Assembly: GCF_014697375.1 (NCBI RefSeq)
Contig: NZ_JACJRS010000006.1
Coordinates: 1 to 64,000 of the forward strand
DNA length: 64,000 nucleotides
Origin: Phormidium sp. FACHB-1136
GTDB taxonomy: Bacteria; Cyanobacteriota; Cyanobacteriia; Phormidesmidales; Phormidesmidaceae
Reading direction: 5' to 3'
Shown here: positions 16,772-25,042 of the stretch, one piece after another
Layout of the letters: each line of letters begins with the position of its first letter
Position numbering within the stretch: the stretch's first letter is position 1
Translations under genes and position numbers: made by a program
The notes under the pieces: model-generated
What the model saw: only the letters and a program-made list of their open reading frames with translations
Databases searched by the model: none
Told to the model about the DNA's origin: nothing

Positions 16772-17845
16772 TCAACACAACACCTTTGAGTAGTTCAACC
16801 ACCCATCCTTAATCGCAAACCCCACAGATTCGTAGAGGGTTTTGGCATGGTTAGGGTTGTCCCGATCTACGCCGATCAGGGCGGTATCTAGCCCAGCCGC
16901 CTGGAGCTGTTGCAAACCATAGAGCAGCATAGCCCGCCCCAAGCCTTGGCGACGGTAGCCCCGACGGGTGCCTAAAAGGGTAATCCAGCCCTCCTGACGT
17001 TGGTGGCGGGCATTGTCTTCCTGGGAAATGTGGGCCGTGCAGAATCCCACGAGGGTGCCATCGTCGGCCACGGCCACCCAAGCGAGGTCGGGCTGATAGG
17101 TGGGGCTTTGTAGCCGATGCTGATATTGGGCTAGGGTGAGGGGCACAAAATGCCAGTGGTCGATAAACGTATCGTTAAACAGGGCCACCCAGTCTTCGGC
17201 CTGGAAGGAATCGGCCCGCTGCATCCCAAAACCGGGCGGCATCTGCGGAGCCTCCAGGGGTAAGCTGAGGGGGCGCTGGAGATCTTGGAACCACCGGGTT
17301 TGGCGAAAGCCGTGGGACTCGTAGACGGCCTGTTCCTCCCTGCGGTCTTGGTTCACCACCACGCGCACATGGACGGGGATTAGGGGATCGGGACGGGTCG
17401 TTTGCACATAGGTTTCGGCCCAGTCCAGCAGAGACGATTCCAAACCCTGGTGGCGATAGCTGGGATGCACCATAATGCCCAAGTGACTAATCACCACGGG
17501 CGCGTAGGTCGCTGGTTTTGGCGATGGATTCCCCTGGTGGCTGGGGTCTGGATCTGGGGCTGGATCTGGATCTGGGGCTGGATCTGGGGGAATGTCGGTT
17601 CTGGGATCGGCTATCCACAAGGTCACCACGCCTACCCGTTGCCCGTCCGCTGTTTCCCAATACTGCCGATGTTGCCGACCACCGGGGGGCGGATGATCGA
17701 GCCGACGCTGAAGCTGCGCTAGGGTAGGAGCGTGGTCGTTGGGGTCGGCCTGTTCGCAAGCTTCGTAAAAGGCCACCAGAGCAGGTAGATCCGCCTGTCC
17801 CCGCTCGGGCCGAGTGGTGAGCAATGGCAAAGACGCAGTAATCAT
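16772..17845 (-). CDS. Tandem GNAT-type N-acetyltransferase
   Basis: 357 aa from ATG 17845 (the TTG at 17854 is less likely). Two GNAT domains are visible. In the first (about 15-185), the acetyl-CoA loop is degenerate (MVHPSYRHQGLESSLL). In the second (about 205-357), LLGTRRGYRRQGLGRAML is a full RxxGxG/A pyrophosphate loop and GVDRDNPNHAKTLYESVGF is the classic C-terminal motif. A low-complexity linker of repeating DP-DPAP units (about 80-105) is inserted in domain one and encoded by a tandem DNA repeat. The substrate is unknown. It converges on bciB with 44 bp between stops. Confidence 0.85.
   Translation of the reverse strand: MITASLPLLTTRPERGQADLPALVAFYEACEQADPNDHAPTLAQLQRRLDHPPPGGRQHRQYWETADGQRVGVVTLWIADPRTDIPPDPAPDPDPAPDPDPSHQGNPSPKPATYAPVVISHLGIMVHPSYRHQGLESSLLDWAETYVQTTRPDPLIPVHVRVVVNQDRREEQAVYESHGFRQTRWFQDLQRPLSLPLEAPQMPPGFGMQRADSFQAEDWVALFNDTFIDHWHFVPLTLAQYQHRLQSPTYQPDLAWVAVADDGTLVGFCTAHISQEDNARHQRQEGWITLLGTRRGYRRQGLGRAMLLYGLQQLQAAGLDTALIGVDRDNPNHAKTLYESVGFAIKDGWLNYSKVLC
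17537..17586. repeat. Tandem repeat inside the GNAT gene
   Basis: The units ggatctggggct and ggatct alternate about four times and encode Asp-Pro/Ala-Pro dipeptides in the acetyltransferase. Copy number is likely to vary between strains. Confidence 0.8.
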
Positions 17846-17955
17846 GGCATCCAAGGACGATAAAATGGGGCTACCCCAGATCCCTACAGTGGTGGATGGG
17901 CCATTCCCGACGTTATCACCTTTCTTAATCCCGCCGGATCCTTCGATTCCACCCC

Positions 17956-18399
17956 ATGATGCCTTCCCCCCGTGCCCGATGGATGAAGCGCCTGTTCATA
18001 GGTGGGGCAATGGTCATTAGCCTGGGAATGGTCGCCCCCTTTGGGCTGCTGGCCGTGGTGATAGCCCAAGACGGCTGGGAAGAGTGGCGGCGCTGTCGGG
18101 GCCATCGGCAATTTGACCCGACGGTATGGAAGAATCCGACCCTCGCCCTAGAACCTCCTTACCTGCGAAGCTGCATGGTGGATAACCTGCTGGCCCAGGA
18201 GTTGCTCCTCCAAAAAACCACAGCGGAGGTCATTGCCCTGCTGGGGACGCCGGAAACCCTGGAACATGGCTTTACGGAGTATGACCTTGTGTTTGTGGTG
18301 GGGCCAGAACGCAGCTTCATCAGCATTGACTACGAATGGCTGCTGCTCAACCTGGATCAGCGAGGGCGAGTGGAGGAAGCACGGTTGATGACGGACTAA
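17956..18399 (+). CDS. Membrane-anchored hypothetical protein, BamE/SmpA-like C-terminus
   Basis: The 147-aa product has a basic head and one hydrophobic segment (about 12-37), giving a signal anchor, followed by a periplasmic domain. The stretch TTAEVIALLGTPETLEHGF followed by a beta-strand pattern ending LNLDQRGRVEEARL resembles the SmpA/OmlA (BamE-type) fold, in which a short helix-turn precedes LGxP. The similarity is weak and based on pattern only. Its stop lies 7 bp before the EamA transporter start, so the two are probably co-transcribed. Confidence 0.6.
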   Translation: MMPSPRARWMKRLFIGGAMVISLGMVAPFGLLAVVIAQDGWEEWRRCRGHRQFDPTVWKNPTLALEPPYLRSCMVDNLLAQELLLQKTTAEVIALLGTPETLEHGFTEYDLVFVVGPERSFISIDYEWLLLNLDQRGRVEEARLMTD

Positions 18400-18406
18400 G
18401 GCGTTC

Positions 18407-19270
18407 ATGATTTATCTAAAACTCATCATCACCATGGCCCTGTGGGGCGGCACGTTTATCGCTGGACGGCTGGTGGTGCAGGAAATGGGAGCCTTTGCGG
18501 CGGCGTTCTGCCGATTCGCAGTGGCCACCCTAGCCCTAGTGGTGCTGACCTATGGGGTAGAAGGGAAGCTACCCCGTCCCCCCAAGCACCTGTGGGGGGT
18601 GATTATGGGGCTGGGGCTGACGGGCATCTTGGCCTACAATGTCTTCTTTTTTTCGGGCTTAAAAACCGTGGAAGCGGGACGGGCGGCGTTGATTATTGCC
18701 CTAAATCCGGTGGCGATTGCCCTAGGGGCCGCGTTGTTTTTGAACGATCCCCTCCGTCCGCGCCAAGGGCTGGGCATCGGCCTCTCGCTGCTGGGGGCGG
18801 GGGTGGTGATTAGCGGCGGTAACCCCTTGGCCTTACTGCGGGGGCAGGTGGGGCGGGGCGAATGGCTCATCCTCGGCTGTGTGGTGAGTTGGATGATCTA
18901 TACCCTGCTAGGCAAACGGGTGATGGGGGAACTTTCCCCCTTTGCAGCCACCACCTACGCCTGTGGGGTGGGGGCGCTGCTGCTGTTGGGGCCAGCCCTA
19001 GGGGATGGCTTGCTCACCGTAATTCCCACCGCCAGCCTAACCGCCTGGGGCAGTATTCTCTACCTGGGGATTTTGGGATCCGCCGTGGGGTTTAGCTGGT
19101 ACTACGAAGGCCTGCGGCAGATTGGCCCAGCCCAGGCGGGGGTGTTTATCAACCTGGTACCCGTCTTTGCCATCCTACTGGCTGCGATAGTTCTGAACGA
19201 AACACCGACCCCGGCGCTGCTGGTGGGTGGGCTGTTGGTGATGGCGGGGGTGGTTCTGACCAACCGTTAA
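18407..19270 (+). CDS. EamA-family (DMT) inner-membrane transporter
   Basis: 287 aa with ten predicted membrane helices in two EamA repeats. MALWGGTFIAGRLVV and FFFSGLKTVEAGRAALI are typical first-repeat signatures; SWYYEGLRQIGPAQAGVFINLVPVFAILLA is the second. Members export amino acids, nucleobases or metabolites by proton exchange; the substrate is not predictable. It sits directly after the 17956 gene, apparently in one transcript, and nothing follows closely. Confidence 0.9.
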   Translation: MIYLKLIITMALWGGTFIAGRLVVQEMGAFAAAFCRFAVATLALVVLTYGVEGKLPRPPKHLWGVIMGLGLTGILAYNVFFFSGLKTVEAGRAALIIALNPVAIALGAALFLNDPLRPRQGLGIGLSLLGAGVVISGGNPLALLRGQVGRGEWLILGCVVSWMIYTLLGKRVMGELSPFAATTYACGVGALLLLGPALGDGLLTVIPTASLTAWGSILYLGILGSAVGFSWYYEGLRQIGPAQAGVFINLVPVFAILLAAIVLNETPTPALLVGGLLVMAGVVLTNR

Positions 19271-19670
19271 CCCTTCATTCTGGCGGCTTCTTCCCGTTGT
19301 TAGCGGGCGAGGAGACCGATTCGCCCAAGGTCTGAGGGCTTGAGGCATGGTTCGCCAGCCTTGCCGTCGGGCTAGGGGCATGGCGAAGGGGTTAACCATA
19401 CCCCAGGTGGCGAGGGCATGTCCGCCTCGACGGGATGGGGAATCCTCCACCAAGGTGGCGTCGTTCCATCCTCATTTCTCTCCGCTGGTATGCCCCCCTG
19501 CTTCCCCAGGGAGGCTACTGGGTTTAACCCCATAGATCCTTTCTCATGACTAATTGTGAATACAATCGCGATTCTGCGGCCCTATCCGGGAGGAGTAGCC
19601 TACTCTAATAGGTATTCCCCCTCAGTTGGCGTTGGCCAACGCAATCGCCGCCCCCGGTTGTTGGATCATC
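19271..19670 (+). other. Intergenic stretch with no recognised feature
   Basis: About 400 bp upstream of the kinase-like gene. Short frames lack protein character; no operator, RNA or mobile-element signature could be supported. The kinase promoter must lie at its right end. Confidence 0.45.
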
Positions 19671-21212
19671 ATGCAGTTGTCTTCCCCACCTCCGGCTTCC
19701 TTGCAAGAGTTGCTACAAAGCAGCGCCGCTATGCCAGATTGCATCCAAATTAAAGCCAAGGGTCTGAAGACGATCCTGCGGTCTGTGGCGGAGTTTTTAG
19801 AAACCTATCAAGTGCAGGCGAATGTCTTTGTAAAGTTGCCCACGGGATCGGTGTGGCAAGAGGATCTGCAACGCTACGGCCAAACCCTGGATCAGAATCA
19901 CCATATTTTTCAGTTTGTGCGACCGGGCGTCGAGGATCGGGTACCAGCGGATCGGATGACGGTGGATCGGGATACTCCCCCAGACGCCCCTGGTACCCTT
20001 ACAGTGGAACTACCCGACGGCCCCTGCTGGCGAGGAGACTACTTCGTCCTGGTTCAGGCCGAAGCCTTTGCCACCCTGATCATGGCCCATCGGCTCCAGC
20101 GGTTGCCCACGAAGCCCCCAGGGGAAGACGGCGCTGGCAACCACGAAGAAGAGGCGGGTCCGGTGGAACGGCATCCCCAGGTATTGGCCCACGAGGCATC
20201 CTCGGCCCAACGATCTATCTATCTGTCGGTGTGTACCTCCATTCACCCAACCCTGGTAGCGGAACTGCAAGGGTTGGTGCGATCCATGGTCGCCCAGTGT
20301 GCCCAAGCCAATCCTCACCCGATGCTGATGGATGTGGTGCAGCACTGGGAACGCTATTGTCCTCCGGTGGAGGCATCAAGTACCGCCTTTTTGGCCATGG
20401 TGGATCGGTGGCTTCTGTGGCAACTGCGTCTGCAAGAACATCTGCGGCAATCTATGGTCACCTATCGTCAGCAGGCGTTGGATATGGCTACCTTGTCCTC
20501 CCAAAACGAGGTGCTGATCGATACTCTGCGGCTGAAGGATGAATTTCTCAACACCGTGGGCCAAGAGCTACGCACCCCCCTCACCACCATCAAAACCGCC
20601 CTCACCCTGCTCGATTCGCCCCACCTGAAGCCCCCCCAGCGGCAGCGCTACATGGAGATGATCAGCCACGAGTGCGACCGCCAGAGTGCCCTGATTAGCG
20701 GTGTGCTCAACCTCCTGCAAATCGAAACCAGCGCCAGCCAAACCCAACTCGTCCCCGTCCACCTCGATGAAACCGTGCCCCCCGTGGTGAGCACCTACCA
20801 ACCCCTCGCAGAGGAAAAGGGCGTGATGCTGGCCTATACCATTCCTAGCAGTCTGCCCAAGGTGACCTGTCCCGATATGTGGCTGCGGCAGATTATGATT
20901 CACCTGCTCAACAACAGCATCAAATACACCCCCAGCGGCGGCGAAGTCTGGGTCACGGCTCGCCCTGGCGATGATGTGGTGGAAATTGAGATTCGCGACA
21001 CCGGGATTGGCATTGCCGCCAACGATCTACCGAAGGTGTTCGACTACTTCCATCGGGGGCGCAACCTGGCGGGCAACGCCACCGATGGGGCCGGACTGGG
21101 GCTGTCCATCGTCCAACAACTGCTGATGCTCTGTGGCGGTACCATCGTGGTCAGCAGCCAGCCCGACCGGGGCACCACCTTCCTTGTCCGCCTCCCCATT
21201 TATGAGGGTTAA
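19671..21212 (+). CDS. Histidine-kinase-like sensor with Gln at the phospho-acceptor position
   Basis: 513 aa from ATG 19671; a TTG at 19626 would add 15 residues. The ~280-residue N-terminal sensory part is unrecognised and has no membrane segment. Residues ~300-370 form a HisKA helix pair, but the X-box reads GQELRTPLTTIKTALTLL where kinases have HELRTPL: His is replaced by Gln (CAA). The ATPase domain is complete: N box (HLLNNSIKYTPSGG), G1 (IRDTGIGIA), F box (FDYFHRG) and G2 (GAGLGLSIVQQL). It could bind ATP but cannot autophosphorylate at the usual His; it may be an allosteric or scaffold pseudo-kinase, or use another residue. I believe related cyanobacterial proteins share this, but could not check. 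Confidence 0.82.
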   Translation: MQLSSPPPASLQELLQSSAAMPDCIQIKAKGLKTILRSVAEFLETYQVQANVFVKLPTGSVWQEDLQRYGQTLDQNHHIFQFVRPGVEDRVPADRMTVDRDTPPDAPGTLTVELPDGPCWRGDYFVLVQAEAFATLIMAHRLQRLPTKPPGEDGAGNHEEEAGPVERHPQVLAHEASSAQRSIYLSVCTSIHPTLVAELQGLVRSMVAQCAQANPHPMLMDVVQHWERYCPPVEASSTAFLAMVDRWLLWQLRLQEHLRQSMVTYRQQALDMATLSSQNEVLIDTLRLKDEFLNTVGQELRTPLTTIKTALTLLDSPHLKPPQRQRYMEMISHECDRQSALISGVLNLLQIETSASQTQLVPVHLDETVPPVVSTYQPLAEEKGVMLAYTIPSSLPKVTCPDMWLRQIMIHLLNNSIKYTPSGGEVWVTARPGDDVVEIEIRDTGIGIAANDLPKVFDYFHRGRNLAGNATDGAGLGLSIVQQLLMLCGGTIVVSSQPDRGTTFLVRLPIYEG

Positions 21213-21372
21213 CCCACCGAGACCTTGACAATCACGTCGTTAAAGTCGCGGTCGCCGCCGCCAAAGATGTCCTCAAAGCCAAAGACGTTGTCGCCCAGGA
21301 GCCGCCCATGGTCTTGGCGGTCACCATTGGCGGCAATGTAGTTGAAGAAGACGGTGGGGAGTACGCTTAGGA
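21211..21372 (-). pseudogene. DUF4114-type C-terminal remnant
   Basis: The minus strand reads TVFFNYIAANGDRQDHGRLL, then FGFEDIFGGGDRDFNDVIVKV, and stops at 21211-21213. This is the calcium-loop-rich end of DUF4114 domains found in large secreted cyanobacterial proteins (FGFEDxxGGGDxDFNDxV). Nothing upstream on this strand continues it, because the coiled-coil nuclease-like gene begins at 21412. It is a leftover gene end. Confidence 0.7.
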
Positions 21373-21411
21373 ATAATGGGAATGTTTTGACTAACCGCTG
21401 AGGTATTCGCC

Positions 21412-21990
21412 ATGGCCGATCCCGTCACCATTCAAGATATTTACGAGTTATTCAAAGTCTCCCAGGCCGAAGCTGATCGGCGGGCCGCTGAGGCCGATCA
21501 GCGGGCCGCTGAGGCGGATCGCAGCATGGAAGAACTGCGGCGCATTGTGGCCAACACCAGCCGGGAAGTGTCTCGGTTGGGGGATCGCTGGGGGCTGTTT
21601 GTGGAAAACCTGGTGGCCCCAGCGGTGCAGCGGTTATTCCAAGAGCGGGGCATTGATATTCAGCAAACCTATCGTCGGGCCAAGTCCACCCGCCCAGAAG
21701 CGCCCATGGAAATTGATATTTTGGCGGTGAATGGTGATGTGGCGGTGGCCATTGAAGTCAAGTCGCGCCTCACCCAGGAAGACGTAGATACCTTTTGCAC
21801 CAAGCTGGAACGGTTCAAACTCGCCTTTCCAGAACGGGCGAACTATCGCATTTTGGGGGCCGTCGCTGCCATCGAGTTTGTGCAAGAGGTGGATCGCTAT
21901 GCCTACCGGAAAGGTCTCTTTGTGATGCGTCAGTGCGGTGATTCCATGGAACTCGCCAACAACGCCACCTTCCAGCCAAAGAGCTGGTGA
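21412..21990 (+). CDS. Coiled-coil plus PD-(D/E)XK nuclease-like protein (DUF3782-like), copy 1
   Basis: 192 aa. Residues 1-20 (MADPVTIQDIYELFKVSQAE) are followed by a short coiled coil of 7-residue EADRRAA-type units (to ~50), a conserved NTSREVSRLGDRWGLFVENLV block, and a C-terminal domain with EIDILAVNGDVAVAIEVKSRL. The Asp and the ExK spaced by beta strands match a PD-(D/E)XK nuclease core. Known relatives (DUF3782/DUF3782-like) are abundant in cyanobacteria and of unknown role. Two paralogues, at 58574 and 61736, are in the accessory island; this copy has the shortest intact coiled coil. Confidence 0.8.
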   Translation: MADPVTIQDIYELFKVSQAEADRRAAEADQRAAEADRSMEELRRIVANTSREVSRLGDRWGLFVENLVAPAVQRLFQERGIDIQQTYRRAKSTRPEAPMEIDILAVNGDVAVAIEVKSRLTQEDVDTFCTKLERFKLAFPERANYRILGAVAAIEFVQEVDRYAYRKGLFVMRQCGDSMELANNATFQPKSW

Positions 21991-22043
21991 AAGGCCAAGT
22001 CTTTGGCATTCCCATCTTCTAGTGAATGGCCGTAACCAAGGGC

Positions 22044-22631
22044 CTAGGGCAGGTCATACCCCGCTTGCCGTTGCAGACAAAACGGCCCCATGGCAGGCCC
22101 CCAGGTGGTTTTTCCGGTGCTGGGGTCTACCCCGTGGTCATAGACTTTCAAACCCACGGTGTCGCCCGCTACGGCAAGGTCAAACCCCAGGGCAATGTAG
22201 CTAGTTTGGCCTTGGTAGGAAATCGCACAGAGGCTATCCGCAGGCATACGGGCAACGTATTGATAGCCATCCCAAGCAATGCTTAGGCCGCAGGTGGGTA
22301 ACTCCACCAAATCAGCACGGGTGAGATTTGTCAGGCGTTCGGGTTCACTACTGCACCCGCGCCAAGCTAGGGGATCGGCCAAGCCGTAGTATTGGCCCCA
22401 GAAACCATCCCCCCGCTGGGTGAGGTGCAAAATCCGCTGACGGTAGGGCGGTGCCCCAGAGGCCACACTAATTTGCTCAATAAAAAAGCCGTAGCCTTCC
22501 CCAAACACATCGGGCCGCAGGGGCCGATTCCACACGCGCAAATGCAGATACCAAATCGGTTCCGCGAGGGATTGGGCCTTGTTGTCAAATTCGCCAGCCA
22601 GGGCAGCGGCGAGGTGGGATAGGGGGGGCAT
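22044..22631 (-). CDS. CpcT/CpeT-family phycobiliprotein chromophore lyase
   Basis: 195 aa, the usual length for this beta-barrel lyase family. Signatures are LAGEFDNKAQSLAEPIWYLHLRVWNRPL at the N-terminus (shown as landmark around residues 11-38), FFIEQISVASGAPPYRQRI, a Cys-bearing GCSSE and a conserved YVARMPADSLCA. These lyases attach phycocyanobilin to a Cys of phycocyanin or phycoerythrin beta subunits, usually beta-Cys153. Which subunit this one serves is not visible; it is away from any phycobilisome operon. It lies 17 bp upstream, on the same strand, of the cyclase stop region. Confidence 0.82.
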   Translation of the reverse strand: MPPLSHLAAALAGEFDNKAQSLAEPIWYLHLRVWNRPLRPDVFGEGYGFFIEQISVASGAPPYRQRILHLTQRGDGFWGQYYGLADPLAWRGCSSEPERLTNLTRADLVELPTCGLSIAWDGYQYVARMPADSLCAISYQGQTSYIALGFDLAVAGDTVGLKVYDHGVDPSTGKTTWGPAMGPFCLQRQAGYDLP

Positions 22632-22647
22632 GGTTGTTGGTTGTTGG

Positions 22648-24060
22648 TTATCGGTTCTTGGGGCCGCTGTAGAGGTAGGTGGTCATGGGGCCACGACCTT
22701 TGATGTGTAGTGTACCTCTGGACTCGAAGGCATAGTGATCCTTGAGGTGTTGGTAGGTGGCTTCGCTGACCTGAATGCGGTCTACCACGCCCTGGGATTC
22801 TAGGCGGCTGGCGACGTTTACCGCATCGCCCCAGAGGTCGTAGCTGAACTTTTTGATGCCAATCACCCCCGCCACCACGGGGCCAGTGTTAATGCCAATG
22901 CGTAGGCAAAAGGGTTGGCCATCTTGGCGCTGAAAGGTTTTGATCACCTGCTGCATTTCCAGGGCCATGGCCATGACGCGGCGGGCGTGGTCGGGCTGGG
23001 GCATGGGCAGGCCACCCACCACCATGTAAGCGTCGCCGATGGTTTTAATTTTTTCGAGTTCCCACTGGTCGGCAATGGTGTCGAAGGCGGAGAAGATGTC
23101 GTTGAGTAGGCAGACCAATTCCGTGGGGGGAAACTGCGCCGCCAGTCCGGTGAAGTCTACCAGGTCGGCAAAGAGAATGGTGGCTTCCTCAAACCGGGAG
23201 GCGATGGCTTTTCCGGTTTCCTGCTTAAGCTGGTCGGCAATGCTAACCGGGAGAATATTCCGCAGCAGCCGTTCTGATTTTTCCTGGGCTTCCATCAGGG
23301 CGGCTTCGGCCTGTTTGCGTTCTGCAATTTCGTGGCGCACCCGGTCAAACATTTGGCCAAAGGCGTGGGTGACTTCCCCCAGTTCGTCCTTGCGTGCCAT
23401 CGACAGGCTGTAAAAGGTCGGGGGCTGATCGCGGCTGACGGCTTCTCCCGCCGCCAGCAGGTCATCGCGCAGATACAGCAGCGGGTTAATCAGCAGCCGT
23501 TCTAAAACAAGGATGGTGGCCAGGGTGACAAAGGCGGCAATAATCACCACCAGCCCCGCAATGGAGAGGGCATAGCGCAGCAGTTCGCGCCCTACCCCGC
23601 TGGCATCGTGGCGGACGGCCAAGAGGTACTGATCTTTGAAGCTTTGGCTAGGCCACACCACATCGTAGCGGGCAGGGTTGCGGTGAACTTGGCGGCGAAC
23701 CTCCGTGGAGGCGAGGTTGGTCAGATCGAGGTGGGGCGGATCGCCAAAGGCCCGGACTAGGGTGCCATCGGGTCGGTAGAGGGCAGCCCCCCGCACCACC
23801 GAATCGGGCCGCAGGTTACTCTGCAAGGCTTCTAGTACATCCAAGGGCGATTGGTCGGCCATCATGCCCGCCTTCACCGCAAACAGCACCTCCTGGGAGA
23901 CCTGTTCTAGGGCTTTGAATTGCTCCTGCCGTCGTCGAAAGAGGGAGGGAACAAAAATCACCGCCTCGATGACCACCAAACTGAGGAAGACCCAAGCCAC
24001 AATTTGGCGTGATAGCCGAGACCGCAAAAGCCCCACCGATGATTGCAGCAAACTGGCCAT
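22648..24060 (-). CDS. Membrane class III adenylate cyclase with HAMP domain
   Basis: The 470-aa product has an N-terminal membrane helix (about 20-38, IVAWVFLSLVVIEAVIFV), an extracytoplasmic sensor of ~120 residues, a second helix (about 165-190), HAMP (to ~250), a short coiled coil and the cyclase domain (about 290-465). ATILFADLVDFTGLA carries the metal-binding Asp; EKIKTIGDAYMVVGG has the Lys and LWGDAVNVASRLES the Asp that select ATP over GTP. It should make cAMP in response to an external cue. Its upstream region is divergent from the HEAT gene. Confidence 0.9.
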   Translation of the reverse strand: MASLLQSSVGLLRSRLSRQIVAWVFLSLVVIEAVIFVPSLFRRRQEQFKALEQVSQEVLFAVKAGMMADQSPLDVLEALQSNLRPDSVVRGAALYRPDGTLVRAFGDPPHLDLTNLASTEVRRQVHRNPARYDVVWPSQSFKDQYLLAVRHDASGVGRELLRYALSIAGLVVIIAAFVTLATILVLERLLINPLLYLRDDLLAAGEAVSRDQPPTFYSLSMARKDELGEVTHAFGQMFDRVRHEIAERKQAEAALMEAQEKSERLLRNILPVSIADQLKQETGKAIASRFEEATILFADLVDFTGLAAQFPPTELVCLLNDIFSAFDTIADQWELEKIKTIGDAYMVVGGLPMPQPDHARRVMAMALEMQQVIKTFQRQDGQPFCLRIGINTGPVVAGVIGIKKFSYDLWGDAVNVASRLESQGVVDRIQVSEATYQHLKDHYAFESRGTLHIKGRGPMTTYLYSGPKNR

Positions 24061-24254
24061 AGATGTTGCTAGAGAAGAGTGGCTAGAGAGGATTGCTAGA
24101 GATTCTGCAAGGATGCGGGCCTGAGGGTGTATTCAGCCATTCCGAGGCCGGATCAGGATGACCTCCCAATGACCCGCCCCGCTTGCTTAACGAAAGTTTG
24201 CAACAACCGCCTGTAACGGATCAAAGGGGAACGGAAACCGATAAAGTAAGCCCT

Positions 24255-25010
24255 ATGTATGATGACGATCTCACTACTCTAAACCCAGATTCGGAGTTTG
24301 CCGACCCCCTGGATGCCCTGGGGCCAGTGGAGGACTCCGACACTCCCCAGTATGACCCAGAGGTGATGCTGCCCCTGCTGAAGGCCACCGATCCTCAGCA
24401 GCGGATGTTGGCTGCCCGTGCCTTCTGCGAACTGGAGGAACCGAGGGCCGTTGCGGAATTGATTGCCCTGCTGGCGGATCGCTGCCCCCTGGTGCGGGTG
24501 AGTGCCGCCTATGCCCTGGGCCGCAACCCCGCCGCCGAAGCTGTAGAACCCTTGATTGCCCAGCTTGGCCAAGACTGGAACGGCTATGTGCGCAAGGGGT
24601 TGGTGTGGGCCTTGGGGAATGTCCACGATGCCCGTACCCTGGAACCGCTGATTAACGCGCTCAAGACCGACATTTCGGCGGTGCGCCTGTGGGCAGCCAG
24701 TGCCCTCGCCCAGATGGCCCAGGTCAGCTACGAATCGGTGATTGCCGCCATTCCGCCCCTGATCGAGGCCATGCGCCGGGATGCGGTGCCCGCCGTGCGA
24801 AGTAACTGCGCCTGGGCCATCGGCCAGCTTTGCCGCGAACTGCCCTCCAACGTGGTCTATCACACGGCAGTAGACGCCTTAATCGAAACCTTCGCCGAGG
24901 ACAAAGACCTCGGTGTGCGCGAAGATGCCCGCACCGCCATCCTCAAAATTGGCGATACCCGTGGCCTTCAAGTGATTGAGGAAATCGAGCGGGATGGCTT
25001 CTTCCTGTAG
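24255..25010 (+). CDS. HEAT-repeat protein
   Basis: 251 aa from ATG 24255; a TTG at 24183 is in frame. After an acidic 35-residue leader come five or six HEAT/PBS-lyase-type repeats (AARAFCELEEPRAVAELIALL; VRVSAAYALGRNPAAEAVEPL; VRKGLVWALGNVHDARTLEPL, each quoted in part). Cyanobacterial proteins of this kind act as scaffolds or as CpcE/F-like lyase partners, but the E/F lyase signature is not evident. It converges on the ArsA-type gene with 32 bp between stops. Confidence 0.85.
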   Translation: MYDDDLTTLNPDSEFADPLDALGPVEDSDTPQYDPEVMLPLLKATDPQQRMLAARAFCELEEPRAVAELIALLADRCPLVRVSAAYALGRNPAAEAVEPLIAQLGQDWNGYVRKGLVWALGNVHDARTLEPLINALKTDISAVRLWAASALAQMAQVSYESVIAAIPPLIEAMRRDAVPAVRSNCAWAIGQLCRELPSNVVYHTAVDALIETFAEDKDLGVREDARTAILKIGDTRGLQVIEEIERDGFFL

Positions 25011-25042
25011 ACTACATTGGCCTCGTTATCCCTCTGGAATGC

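Noticed and set aside
19671-20560. DICT sensory domain in the kinase-like protein
   Set aside because: The typical DICT segment (KTS..ALSHA) is not present in the N-terminal part.
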